In this document: piece after piece, positions 37,996 through 46,782 of the stretch | Position numbering within the stretch: the stretch's first letter is position 1 | Layout: each line of letters opens with the position of its first letter | Notes under the pieces: model-generated | The model's input: only the letters and a program-made list of their open reading frames with translations | Databases searched by the model: none | What the model was told of the DNA's origin: nothing | Origin: CATQHL01 sp965242895 | GTDB taxonomy: Bacteria > Actinomycetota > Acidimicrobiia > Acidimicrobiales > CATQHL01 | Direction: 5' to 3' | Length of the DNA stretch: 64,000 bases | Assembly: GCA_965242895.1 (NCBI GenBank) | Contig: OZ251507.1 | Location: forward strand, 2,480,001-2,544,000 | Program-made: the position numbers and the translations under genes

Positions 37996-38040
37996 GGGTG
38001 CTTCACCCGTCGCACCGAATTCAGGTGTTGCCACCTGTCG
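37996..38040 (+). promoter_or_regulatory. Two tandem hairpins before the sugar transporter operon
   Basis: GGGTG-CTT-CACCC (37996-38008) and CAGGTG-TTGC-CACCTG (38022-38037) are two small hairpins. Each is followed by GTCGCACCGA or TCGCACCGAG, so the arrangement is itself a repeat. They lie between the uvrA stop and the binding-protein gene and could be terminator-like or protein-binding sites. No regulator gene is nearby. Confidence 0.4.
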
Positions 38041-38081
38041 CACCGAGTTAAGACTCAAGTAATTGATAGGGAGACCCAATT

Positions 38082-39320
38082 ATGAGCAAAACCAAAATCA
38101 GGAGCAAGTATGTGGCTGTTGCGCTGTTGTCGCTTGTAGCGATCGTCGGCGCGTCCTGTGGCAGCTCATCGGATGATGTTGAGACGCAGCAAGCGCTTTT
38201 ACAGGCTCAGGAGGAAGCAGCAGCCGCTAAAGCAGAGGCAGAGGAGGCGCAAGAAGAACTGCTCGCTGCCCAGAATCAGCTTCGTGATGCTCAGGAGCAA
38301 GCAGAAAGCGGCGGCGGCCTTCCTTACACGCACACCCTTGCAGACGGAAGCGAGTTTACGCTCAACGAGCGTGTAGCCGAAAAAGTGCGGACAGGGCAGC
38401 CGATTAACTACGTGTTTTCTTACCAGTCCACCGGCATCGCCTTGTTCTCCGATCAGTACGCAGCCGGATTTCAGGAAACGCAGCAGGCCGCTCAGCGGAT
38501 ATACCCGATGGAGTTCACCTCGGTTGCGCCCGTGGACGCCATCAACATTCAGGAGCAGATAGCGCAGATTGAAGCTCTCTACAACACCAATCAGATTGAC
38601 TGCTTGTCCATCCAGCCTGCCGATTCGGACGCTTACACCGCTATCACCAACAGGCTTGTAGCTGATGGAATACCCGTATTCACGGTTGGTGTTACTTCTA
38701 ACGGAAACGAGTTCTCAAACTTCACGCAAGTTCCGATGAAAGAAGGCCGCTACGCCGCAGAACTCGCCTTGGAATTCATGGAAGAAAACGGTTACGAATG
38801 GGATACTTTCGCTGTCTCCGGCGGTGACCCCTCCGCTTTCTGGGCGCAGGGACGCATGCGCGGGTTCCAGGAGAAAATCCTTGAGGAACTCCCGGACGCA
38901 AACTTCATCAGCACCTACGACGACGCCTTGCAGGTAGGCGGAGGAACCTACGACCCCGCCGTTACCTACGACAATTACGCAGCGCTTCTCAATGGCAACC
39001 CGGAACTGGACTTCATTGAGAACGTGGACATCGGCGCTGAGCACGCCAACCGCGCAATTATCGACGGCGGTCGCGAAGGCAGCGTGTTCACCCTCGGCTG
39101 GAACGTCAGCTACGCGCAACTCGACGGTATCGAAGCCGGCATTCAGGTTGTCGCTCTTGACCAGCGCTGGTCGGAGCAGGCAGGATTCGGTGCCTTGGCT
39201 TGCGCGGAGTTGCTTGCCAACGGGCGCATCTTGCCGAACACTCAAACCCTGCTGGCTATCCAGGTCGATCAGGTGGAAGCCGCACGCGCCGACCTAGACA
39301 GGATCCTCGGCACCAGTTAA
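38082..39320 (+). CDS. Sugar-type ABC transporter substrate-binding lipoprotein
   Basis: A 412-residue lipoprotein (signal MSKTKIRSKY then a hydrophobic stretch, lipidated Cys26 in GASCGSS). Residues 33-73 form a charged, glutamine-rich coiled coil that holds the ligand domain away from the membrane; this is unusual for the family. From residue 80 it is a periplasmic-binding-protein fold of the RbsB/Peripla_BP_4 class: YVFSYQSTGIALFSDQYAAG, CLSIQPADSDAYTAITNRLV, DGIPVFTVGV, and AGIQVVALDQRWSEQAGFGA. AGGGAGA precedes the ATG. It works with the permease and ATPase downstream; ligand probably a sugar or related small molecule, not identifiable from sequence. Confidence 0.85.
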   Translation: MSKTKIRSKYVAVALLSLVAIVGASCGSSSDDVETQQALLQAQEEAAAAKAEAEEAQEELLAAQNQLRDAQEQAESGGGLPYTHTLADGSEFTLNERVAEKVRTGQPINYVFSYQSTGIALFSDQYAAGFQETQQAAQRIYPMEFTSVAPVDAINIQEQIAQIEALYNTNQIDCLSIQPADSDAYTAITNRLVADGIPVFTVGVTSNGNEFSNFTQVPMKEGRYAAELALEFMEENGYEWDTFAVSGGDPSAFWAQGRMRGFQEKILEELPDANFISTYDDALQVGGGTYDPAVTYDNYAALLNGNPELDFIENVDIGAEHANRAIIDGGREGSVFTLGWNVSYAQLDGIEAGIQVVALDQRWSEQAGFGALACAELLANGRILPNTQTLLAIQVDQVEAARADLDRILGTS

Positions 39321-39366
39321 ATTGCTCCTGTCTTAGGAAGTCCTGTTATTAGGCGCATTGGCAACA

Positions 39367-39415
39367 TCGAGTAAGCGGGCGGAGAGGCATTGAGTTTCTC
39401 CGCCCGCTCACTCGA
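39367..39415 (+). terminator. Strong hairpin between binding-protein and permease genes
   Basis: A long inverted repeat with arms around AGCGGGCGGAGA and TCTCCGCCCGCT, an 11-base loop and further pairing outside (TCGAGT and ACTCGA with one mismatch). No U-run follows directly. It lies in the 247-base gap after the substrate-binding gene, where such hairpins often stabilise the 5' message or partly terminate it, so that the binding protein is made in excess over the membrane parts. Confidence 0.7.
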
Positions 39416-39567
39416 GTACTCGTGCTGTTGGCGCAAAAGCCGCAAGCAATTTGCGTGCAGTCTTGAGCAGCACACAAGTCTTGAGCAAGAGCAGCAAGAG
39501 CACAGCCTGATTCCCGTGCAATAGGCGCAATAGGTCGAATATTCAGAGGCTAGATCAGAGGTTAAAA

Positions 39568-40593
39568 GTGAAACAGAGCATTTCCGAGTCCTTGAGCCCG
39601 CACCTGCAAAAGCTGGGTTCGCAGTTGGAGCGCCTGGGTTTCAAGCGTTTAGGTGGGTTGGTTGGCGCAATTCTCATAATGGGCGGCGTGTTCGCCATCT
39701 GGTCGGGCGGGAAATTTCTTATAGGGGCAAACCTTCTGGGGATGCTTCGTTCCATGGGTACATTGGGGATGGCAGGGCTGGGTCTCACTGTGGTACTGGT
39801 TGTGGGGGAGATCGACCTTTCTTTTGCCAACCTGGCCACCTTTTCCTCGATGTTCACGGCAGTGTCCTGGATTATCTGGGGCTGGCCAGTGTGGCTGAGC
39901 CTCCTGCTTTCCCTGGCCCTCGCTGCGGGATGGGGGTTGTTCAACGCCTTCTTCGTCGCTGTCGTGCGAGTTCCCTCGTTCATCGCGACGCTAGGCTCAA
40001 GCACACTCATTTTGGGTTTCACCCTGCTCGTGAGCAAGTCCAAAACGTACAACCCTCACTCCCCCGACAGCGGAGTCAGCGAAAGGGAACTGGCGTTTTT
40101 CACAGGTCTCAGCAACCAGCCCATTTCAGTGCCGATGCAGGTGATTTGGTTGTTGGGGTTTGCAATCCTTTTCGGCGTACTCATGTCGAGAGGCGTCTTC
40201 GGGTTTCGCTTGAAAGCCATCGGGGGGAACGAACCGGCTGCCGTTCTGGCCAAACTCCCCGTCCGCCGCTACAAGACGCTTGCGTTTGTGATCGGCGGGC
40301 TCATGGCTGCTGTGGCTGGACTTCTCGATTTCGCCTTTATCGGTTCTGTTCAACCCAATCCTGGCCAGAGCCTGCTCTTCCCCGTGTTCGCCGCTGTGAT
40401 CATCGGCGGGGCGAGCCTCACCGGCGGGCGCGGCACCGTATCCGGCACTCTCTTGGGCGCTCTGCTGCTAGCCATCATTTGGAACGGCTTGGCGTTGACC
40501 GCCACAGGCCCGTTCGCCCGCCAGATGCTCCTGGGCATAGTCACGATCGGCGCCGTCGTGCTCGACCAGTTCAGCAGAAGACGGGACTCGTGA
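39568..40593 (+). CDS. Sugar-type ABC transporter permease (RbsC-like)
   Basis: A 341-residue inner-membrane permease of the BPD_transp_2 family, with about ten hydrophobic segments. Typical pieces are MGTLGMAGLGLTVVLVVGEI then DLSFANLATFS, VPSFIATLGSSTLILGFTLL, the cytoplasmic loop GGNEPAAVLAKLPVRRYKTL (normally where the ATPase docks) and FPVFAAVIIGGASLTGGRGT. The listed start may be a few codons off. It follows the binding-protein gene after a hairpin and precedes the ATPase by 28 bases. Confidence 0.87.
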   Translation: MKQSISESLSPHLQKLGSQLERLGFKRLGGLVGAILIMGGVFAIWSGGKFLIGANLLGMLRSMGTLGMAGLGLTVVLVVGEIDLSFANLATFSSMFTAVSWIIWGWPVWLSLLLSLALAAGWGLFNAFFVAVVRVPSFIATLGSSTLILGFTLLVSKSKTYNPHSPDSGVSERELAFFTGLSNQPISVPMQVIWLLGFAILFGVLMSRGVFGFRLKAIGGNEPAAVLAKLPVRRYKTLAFVIGGLMAAVAGLLDFAFIGSVQPNPGQSLLFPVFAAVIIGGASLTGGRGTVSGTLLGALLLAIIWNGLALTATGPFARQMLLGIVTIGAVVLDQFSRRRDS

Positions 40594-40621
40594 CTCGTGA
40601 GAGGCTGGAAGACTTCCCCCA

Positions 40622-42262
40622 GTGAGTGAGGCTGATGCGGGCACGGGTTCTGTCGTGCTCGAGAACGTCCAGAAACGCTTCGGCGACACAATCGCTCTTG
40701 ATGGTTTGAGTCTCACGGCCGCTGCAGGCGAGATATTTGGCATAGCAGGCCCCAACGGCTCCGGCAAGAGCACGATGATCAAAATCCTGGCGGGTGAGGT
40801 GGAGGCTGACGCCGGAAGGATTCTCTTCGACGGCGAAGAGCGTTCCGACGAAGACCCCGCCCGAACGGTGGCAATCGTTCACCAGGAGCCGCAGGTGTTT
40901 CCGAACCTGACGGTCGCCGAGAATATCCTCGTCGGCAGAGAGCGGCGCCGCACTCTAATGCGGAAGGTCGACGATCTCGAAACCGAGTTGCTGGAAGAAA
41001 TGGGGCTCGCACCCCAGGCCAATCGCATTCTCGGCGGTCTGCCGCTGGCATCTCAGCAACGCACGGAAATCGCACGCTCGCTAGCCCAAAACGCTCGCGT
41101 CTTCCTGTTTGACGAACCCAACTCAGCGCTTACCGACGAGGAATCCGAGGACCTTTTTCGCCGCATGCATGCCTTGGCCGACGAGGGGCGCGTTGTGATT
41201 TTGGTGTCTCACCGCCTCAACGAGTTGGTGGAGCACGCAGACCGCGTAGCGATGCTTATCGACGGACGCAGCGAGGCAGAGTTCTCTGGCGATGATCTAA
41301 CCCAGGATCGCCTGGCTCGGGAGTTGGTGGTGGGCACCGCTCGGTCGGAACAGGCTGAAGCGGCCCAGGTTTCGTCGCACGCCGAAGGTGCAGTGATGGA
41401 AGTCAACGGCTGGACGCACCCCGAGGGCAGGTTCACGGATGTGAGTATGCAAGTCGGAAGCGGTGAGATAGTTGCGGTAACCGGGGTGGAAGGCTCGGGT
41501 GCGCGTGAACTTATTCGATCGCTCGCCGGGTTTGCCCCCTCGGACGGCGCAATATGGCTGAAGAGCGACGTCGCCGGCCCCCCCGACGACGCCGGTGCCG
41601 GCGAGAGCGCTTCCTCAAGTGCGGCTAAGCAGGCGGGAGTGGCGGGAGTCGATTCTCTCAAGAAACCTCTGGGGCAGCTCCAGAAATTCGGCAAATTCAG
41701 CAGGCTCGACAAACTCAGCAGAAGAGGATCCCAGCAGGCTCTGGGTCGGAAGGGCGTCGCTTTTGTTGGCGCCGACCGCGCCAAGAACTTGTTCAGGAAC
41801 CTCTCGGTGGGGGAGAACTTAGTTGCCCGCCTCACTACAGAGCTCGGCGAATCCGGGATTCTGCGACCCAAGACAATCCGGCGGCATTCAGAGGAATTAG
41901 CGGAAAAGTTCATGGTGAAAACACCGTCGGTCGCCGCGCCCATCACATCCCTCAGCGGCGGTAACCAGCAAAAGGTCGTAATCGCCTCGGCGCTCGCCAC
42001 CAACCCCATGCTGCTGATCCTCGAAGAGCCGACACGCGGTGTGGACGTCCCCAGCAAGCGGGAGATCTATCGGCTCTTGCGTCAGTTCGTCGAAAGCGGG
42101 GAAGGCGTTCTGCTTTACTGCACTGAAGACTCCGAGATTTTCGAAGTCGCCGATCGCACCGTCGTGATTGCCAAGGGTCGAATTTCCGGCGAACTCACCC
42201 GAGACGACTACGACGACGTGGAGTCTTGTGCAGCCGCCCGCGCCCGGCTGGAGTCTGTCTAA
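40622..42262 (+). CDS. Sugar-type ABC transporter ATP-binding protein (RbsA-like)
   Basis: A 546-residue double ATPase. First half: Walker A GIAGPNGSGKSTMIKILAGE, signature region LASQQRTEIARSLAQNARVF with a degenerate signature, Walker B FLFDEPNSALTDEE. Second half: a degenerate P-loop (TGVEGSGARELIRSLAG, no lysine), a proper signature LSGGNQQKVVIASAL, and LLILEEPTRGVDVPSK. This asymmetry is normal in RbsA/MglA/XylG. A low-complexity linker at about residues 325-375 (GAGESASSSAAKQAGVAGVD, then LQKFGKFSRLDKLSRR) interrupts the second half and seems larger than in relatives. GTG start at 40622. Confidence 0.87.
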   Translation: MSEADAGTGSVVLENVQKRFGDTIALDGLSLTAAAGEIFGIAGPNGSGKSTMIKILAGEVEADAGRILFDGEERSDEDPARTVAIVHQEPQVFPNLTVAENILVGRERRRTLMRKVDDLETELLEEMGLAPQANRILGGLPLASQQRTEIARSLAQNARVFLFDEPNSALTDEESEDLFRRMHALADEGRVVILVSHRLNELVEHADRVAMLIDGRSEAEFSGDDLTQDRLARELVVGTARSEQAEAAQVSSHAEGAVMEVNGWTHPEGRFTDVSMQVGSGEIVAVTGVEGSGARELIRSLAGFAPSDGAIWLKSDVAGPPDDAGAGESASSSAAKQAGVAGVDSLKKPLGQLQKFGKFSRLDKLSRRGSQQALGRKGVAFVGADRAKNLFRNLSVGENLVARLTTELGESGILRPKTIRRHSEELAEKFMVKTPSVAAPITSLSGGNQQKVVIASALATNPMLLILEEPTRGVDVPSKREIYRLLRQFVESGEGVLLYCTEDSEIFEVADRTVVIAKGRISGELTRDDYDDVESCAAARARLESV

Positions 42263-42287
42263 AGAACTCGGTAATACGCTGAACAGC

Positions 42288-44276
42288 GTGCTGGAGCGAC
42301 CTTCCTCGGCGAGCATCCCCAACGCCCCAGGCGCATACCTGTTCAAAGATGCCGCCGACCGTGTGCTGTACGTCGGCAAGGCCAAATCCCTTCGCAGCCG
42401 GATAGGCAGTTACTTCCAGAACACGCGCCAGCACACCCCCCGCACGGAGCAGATGCTGGCTTCTGCCAGCAACGTGGAATGGACGCAGGTCGACAACGAG
42501 GTGGAAGCTCTCATGCTGGAGTACACCCTCATCCAGCGCCACCAACCCCGCTTTAACGTCCGCTACCGCGACGACAAGAGCTACCCCTTCCTCGCCCTCA
42601 CGCTGCGCGACGCCTGGCCGCGGGCGATGGTCGTGCGCGGTCGCAAACTGGCGGGCAACCGCTACTTCGGCCCCTACGCCCACGCCTACGCAATCCGAGA
42701 GACGCTCGACCTTCTGCTGCGGACGTTCCCTATCCGAACCTGCTCCGACAACAAGTTCCGCCACCACAAACTGCTGGGGCGCCCCTGCCTGCTCTTCCAC
42801 ATCGAGAAGTGCGCCGGTCCGTGTGTGGGGGAGGTCGGCGCAGAGGACTACGCCCGCATGGTGAGCGAACTGGGGAACTTCCTGGGGGGCGAGACCGCAG
42901 AGATAATCCAGCGGCTCGAGGATGAAATGGCAGCCGCAGCCGAAGCCCAGGAGTTCGAGCGGGCTGCCCGCCAGAGAGACCGCCTAGCCAGCGTCCGCAA
43001 GGCCGTCGAATCCCAGGAGATGGTGAGCAGCCGTCGCGAGGACTTCGACGTCATCGGCGTGGAGGGCGACGAACTGGAGGCGGCCGTGTCTGTTTTCTAC
43101 GTCAGGAAAGGGCGCGTGATGGGCCGTCAGGGTTTCATCGTGGATAAAGCCGAAGATCTCAGCAGCGCCGAACTCATGGGGCGCATCCTGGAGCGCATCT
43201 ACTTCGCCGACAACCCGCTGGGCACCCCGAAGGCGGTGCTGGTTCCCGAACTTCCGTCCCGTTTCGAGCTCTACGCGACCTGGCTGTCCGACCTGCGGGG
43301 TTCGCTGGTTCAGATACGCGTGCCTCAGCGGGGCGCCAAGCGCCGCCTGGCCGCCACGTCCCGCCGTAACGCCGCTGAGAGTTTCGCCGCACACAAACTC
43401 AAGCGTGCGGGCGACCACAACAGCCGGGCGCGCGCTCTCAACGAACTCCAAGATCACCTGGGATTGCCGCACGCCCCCCTGCGCATCGAGTGCTACGACA
43501 TGAGCCACCTCTCGGGTCAGGATTACGTGGGTTCGATGGTGGTCACCGAGGACGCTCTGCCGCGCCGTTCGGAGTACAGGCGCTTCCGCCTGCGGAACGT
43601 TGCCGGCAACAACGACATAGCGGCCATGGAGGAAGTGCTGGAACGCCGCCTGCAGAACTACCTCAAGGAACGGGAACTCCCCGTCTCTGAGCGAGGCAAG
43701 TTCGGCTACCCCCCGCAGTTGTTGTTGGTGGACGGGGGGAGAGGCCAGCTGGCCGCTGCCATGCGCGTGGTGATGCGGCTGGATCTGGCCAAGGAGATTC
43801 CCGTGGCGGCCCTGGCCAAGCAGTTCGAGGAGGTCTACGTGCCGGATCAGTCCGAAGCCGTGCGGATCGGGCGTCAGTCTGAAGCCTTGTACCTCCTTCA
43901 GCGCATACGCGACGAGAGCCACCGCTTCGCCCTGGCCTACCAGAAGCAACTCCGAGGCAGACGCATGAAGCGCTCGGCCCTGGACGACATTCCTGGTCTG
44001 GGGCAGGCTCGCAAGCGCCGCCTAGTCGCCGAAGCCGGCGGGGTGCGTGCGGTGCAGAACTCCTCCCTCGAGCAGCTTCGGGCGTATTCCTGGCTGCCGG
44101 ATCGGGTGGCGGAGGCGGTGTACGCCAAGTTCCACCCAGAGGCGGGGGCGGAGGCAGACAGGGAGGCGGCGTCGGGATCAGACAGGGACGGGGGGTCGGC
44201 GCCGGGGTCGGACATGGTGGCTGGGGCGAGTCCAGACACCGAGACAGAGTCACGCTCTGGGGCTGCGCGGTCGTGA
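42288..44276 (+). CDS. uvrC: UvrABC system protein C
   Basis: A 662-residue dual-incision nuclease of excision repair. The GIY-YIG domain is at the N-terminus (GAYLFKDAADRVLYVGKAKS), the cysteine-containing loop is CLLFHIEKCAGPCVG, the UVR domain is EAQEFERAARQRDRLASVRK, the RNase H-like second nuclease starts near PLRIECYDMSHLSGQDYVGS, and helix-hairpin-helix motifs follow (LDDIPGLGQARKRRL). The GTG at 42288 gives the expected N-terminus; frames further upstream overlap the ABC ATPase. The last 45 residues are a low-complexity Gly/Ala/Ser/Asp tail beyond the normal end. Confidence 0.94.
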   Translation: MLERPSSASIPNAPGAYLFKDAADRVLYVGKAKSLRSRIGSYFQNTRQHTPRTEQMLASASNVEWTQVDNEVEALMLEYTLIQRHQPRFNVRYRDDKSYPFLALTLRDAWPRAMVVRGRKLAGNRYFGPYAHAYAIRETLDLLLRTFPIRTCSDNKFRHHKLLGRPCLLFHIEKCAGPCVGEVGAEDYARMVSELGNFLGGETAEIIQRLEDEMAAAAEAQEFERAARQRDRLASVRKAVESQEMVSSRREDFDVIGVEGDELEAAVSVFYVRKGRVMGRQGFIVDKAEDLSSAELMGRILERIYFADNPLGTPKAVLVPELPSRFELYATWLSDLRGSLVQIRVPQRGAKRRLAATSRRNAAESFAAHKLKRAGDHNSRARALNELQDHLGLPHAPLRIECYDMSHLSGQDYVGSMVVTEDALPRRSEYRRFRLRNVAGNNDIAAMEEVLERRLQNYLKERELPVSERGKFGYPPQLLLVDGGRGQLAAAMRVVMRLDLAKEIPVAALAKQFEEVYVPDQSEAVRIGRQSEALYLLQRIRDESHRFALAYQKQLRGRRMKRSALDDIPGLGQARKRRLVAEAGGVRAVQNSSLEQLRAYSWLPDRVAEAVYAKFHPEAGAEADREAASGSDRDGGSAPGSDMVAGASPDTETESRSGAARS

Positions 44277-44298
44277 GCAGAAAGGCGGGTGACTAGAC

Positions 44299-45150
44299 GT
44301 GCTAGTGGTGATAGCCGGACTCTCAGGGTCGGGCCGATCCGAGGCCGCCAATTGTCTCGAGGACTTAGGGTTCTTCGTGGTGGACAACCTGCCGCCGACG
44401 CTCATCCCCAAGGTGACTGAACTGGCCGGTCCTACCACCGAACGCCTCTGTCTGGCGATGGGCACCGAGCGCTACTCCGCCGAGATCGGCCCAGCCGTGG
44501 CGGAACTGCGCAACTCGATGCTGACCGAGGGCGGCGTCTACCGAGACGTGCGCCTCTGGTTCTTGGAGGCCTCGCCCCAGGTCTTAATGCAGCGCTACGG
44601 AACCACCCGCAGGCGTCACCCTTTCGCCTCCACCGGTTCGGTGCAGGAGGCCATCGAATCCGAGCGTGATGCCCTTGCCGTTCTGCGCGCCGAAGCCGAT
44701 CTGGTGATAGACACCTCCGACTGCAACGTGCACGACCTGCGGAGAAGAATCGTCTCTGCCCTGGGTTCGGCAGAGACGAAACTCAACACCCGCGTAGTCT
44801 CGTTCAGCTACCGCCACGGTTTGCCGCCCGACGTGGACATGGTGTTCGACTGCCGTTTCCTGCCCAACCCGCACTGGGAGGAAGAGCTGCGGCCGCTGGA
44901 CGGAACCAATCCGCAGGTGCAGGCTTACGTGTCGGGAAGCCCAGTTGCGGAGCAGTTCCTGCAGCAACTAGACGCTCTGTTCGCCTTGCTCCTGCCCGCT
45001 TTCGAGGCGGAAGGCAAGAGCTACCTGACCTTGGCGTTCGGCTGCACCGGGGGCCGGCACCGCTCGGTTTATCTAGCGGAGTTTGCGGCCGGCGCTCTGC
45101 GAGGACTGGGCTTCGACCCGCAAGTCCAGCACAGAGACCTACCCACGTGA
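44299..45150 (+). CDS. rapZ: RapZ-family nucleotide-binding protein
   Basis: A 283-residue protein of the RapZ/YvcJ family, P-loop proteins that bind nucleotides and, in E. coli, guide RNase E to small RNAs; the actinobacterial role is less clear. Walker A-like GLSGSGRSEAANCLEDLG (arginine for lysine, common in actinobacteria), VVDNLPPTLIPKV, RRRHPFASTGSVQEAIESER and the C-terminal signature FGCTGGRHRSVYLAE. GTG start at 44299, 22 bases after uvrC. The usual followers yvcK and whiA are missing; a 300-base repeat-bearing gap and then gap come next. Confidence 0.93.
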   Translation: MLVVIAGLSGSGRSEAANCLEDLGFFVVDNLPPTLIPKVTELAGPTTERLCLAMGTERYSAEIGPAVAELRNSMLTEGGVYRDVRLWFLEASPQVLMQRYGTTRRRHPFASTGSVQEAIESERDALAVLRAEADLVIDTSDCNVHDLRRRIVSALGSAETKLNTRVVSFSYRHGLPPDVDMVFDCRFLPNPHWEEELRPLDGTNPQVQAYVSGSPVAEQFLQQLDALFALLLPAFEAEGKSYLTLAFGCTGGRHRSVYLAEFAAGALRGLGFDPQVQHRDLPT

Positions 45151-45339
45151 GCGTCCTGCACAAACCTCGCAGAGTCTGTATGCGCGTAGTGATGACCTCA
45201 GCGGGGCGTCGGAGGGGGGGCGTAGGTGCTCGCAGAGTCGGATGCGGGTGGGGATGACCTCAGCGCCTTGCGGTAATCATCCAAGGCTGCGCCCCGATGC
45301 GGTATCTTTCGCGAGAGTTGGCCGTCGCAAGATCGGACG

Positions 45340-45442
45340 GCGGCATCAGCGGCAGCGTCAAGAACAGCACCAGAAACGGCAGCATCAAAAACGGCATCAA
45401 CAACGGCAGCATCAAAAACGGCATCAGCAACGGCACTAGGAA
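45340..45442 (+). repeat. Short tandem repeats upstream of gap
   Basis: Within the 303-base rapZ-gap spacer is a run of about seven imperfect 12-15-base units around AACGGCAGCATCAAAAACGG and AACGGCATCAACAACGGC. Both strands stay open through it by chance of the repeat (a Lys/Asn/Gly/Ser repeat on plus, a hydrophobic Leu/Pro/Phe repeat on minus), but I see no gene there. An AGGAAAGAAGA just after it is the likely ribosome site for gap. Confidence 0.7.
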
Positions 45443-45453
45443 AGAAGACATAC

Positions 45454-46596
45454 ATGACCATCAAGGTGGGGATCAACGGCTTCGGACGCATCGGACGCAA
45501 CTTTTACAGGGCGGTTCGTTCCAGGGAAGAATCAGACGGCGCGGGTGCCGCGGCGGGTGAGGCGCATCCGGTAGCAGACGGCGCGGGTGCCGCGGCTGCG
45601 GCCGCGGCTGACAGGGAAAGCGCCGCGGCTGGCGCCCCGAGCGCCCCAAGCCCTGCGAGCCCCGCTGGCGCCGGCGCCCTGGAAATAGTGGCGGTCAACG
45701 ACCTCGGCGACCGGGCGACTATGGCGCACCTGCTCCGACGGGACTCCGTGCTGGGAGCGCCCCCCTGGGAGGTCGGAGTCAGCGACGGCGGCATCCTCAT
45801 CGACGGGGTGGAACTGCCCGCCCTGGCGGTGCGCGATCCTGCGGAGTTGCCCTGGGGGGAGCTCGGCGTGGACGTTGTAGTGGAGTCCACGGGGTTCTTC
45901 ACGTCCCGGGAGAAAGCCGCCGCACACCTCCAGGCCGGCGCGAAGCGGGTCGTCATCTCAGCCCCGTCTGGTGACGCCGACGCAACCTTCGTCATCGGGG
46001 TGAACGATTCCGACTACGACCCCGAGACTCACCACGTCATCTCCAACGCCTCCTGCACGACCAACTGCTTTGTGCCGATGGTGAAGGTGCTCGACGACGC
46101 TTTCGGTGTGGAGCAGGGGTTCATGACCACCATCCACGCCTACACGGGCGACCAGATGCTGGTGGACGGCCCGCACTCTGACCTTCGCCGCGCCAGGGCT
46201 GCGGCGGTGAACATCGTGCCCACCTCCACAGGGGCTGCTCGGGCGACCGGTTTGGTTCTGCAGTCCATGTCTGGGGCGCTCGACGGCATAGCCGTGCGCG
46301 TGCCCGTGGTGGACGGTTCCCTCACCGACTTCGTCGCGTCGACCAAGCGTCCTGCCGGTAGAGAGGAGGTGAACGCCGCCTTCGCTGCCGCCGCCGCTGA
46401 GGGTCCGCTGTCGGGGGTGCTGGACTACTCCGAGGAGCCGCTTGTGTCCTCCGACATCGTGGGTTCGCCTGCTTCCTGCGTCTTCGACTCCGGGCTCACG
46501 ATGGCCGCCGGCGGTTTGGTCAAGGTCTGCGGCTGGTACGACAACGAGTGGGGCTACTCCAATCGGCTAGTAGACCTCGTGCGGCTGGTCGGTTGA
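45454..46596 (+). CDS. gap: Glyceraldehyde-3-phosphate dehydrogenase with a large insert
   Basis: A 380-residue GAPDH (about 335 is usual), catalysing the NAD-linked oxidation-phosphorylation of glyceraldehyde 3-phosphate. The NAD loop VGINGFGRIGRNFYRA, the catalytic SNASCTTNC, TTIHAYTGDQ and the ending WYDNEWGYSNRLVDLVRLV are intact. Residues 23-75 are an Ala/Gly/Ser-rich insert between the first Rossmann helix and the next strand (LEIVAVND). The insert's DNA contains a perfect 22-base direct repeat, 45533-45554 and 45575-45596, so it grew at least partly by tandem duplication. The family member should still fold, as the insert is in a surface loop. Confidence 0.94.
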   Translation: MTIKVGINGFGRIGRNFYRAVRSREESDGAGAAAGEAHPVADGAGAAAAAAADRESAAAGAPSAPSPASPAGAGALEIVAVNDLGDRATMAHLLRRDSVLGAPPWEVGVSDGGILIDGVELPALAVRDPAELPWGELGVDVVVESTGFFTSREKAAAHLQAGAKRVVISAPSGDADATFVIGVNDSDYDPETHHVISNASCTTNCFVPMVKVLDDAFGVEQGFMTTIHAYTGDQMLVDGPHSDLRRARAAAVNIVPTSTGAARATGLVLQSMSGALDGIAVRVPVVDGSLTDFVASTKRPAGREEVNAAFAAAAAEGPLSGVLDYSEEPLVSSDIVGSPASCVFDSGLTMAAGGLVKVCGWYDNEWGYSNRLVDLVRLVG

Positions 46597-46782
46597 ATCT
46601 TGCCGGCTGAGCCCGCTGGCGGTTGTCCCACGGGTTGTCCGCCTAGTGCCGTCCGCTCCGTCGTCAGTTCAGCTTCGCCCGTCTCGGATTGTCCGTCCCG
46701 TCGCCCGCCGCGTCCGCCTCACGTCGTCCGCCCCCGGTTGTCCCCCGGGTTGTCAAGCCACTAGAACTGCCCGCATAACCGC

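Noticed and set aside
45260..45451. 63-codon minus-strand frame encoding a hydrophobic Leu/Pro/Phe repeat
   Set aside because: It looks like a membrane peptide, but the sequence is just the translation of the AACGGCAGCATC repeats; there is no start signal.
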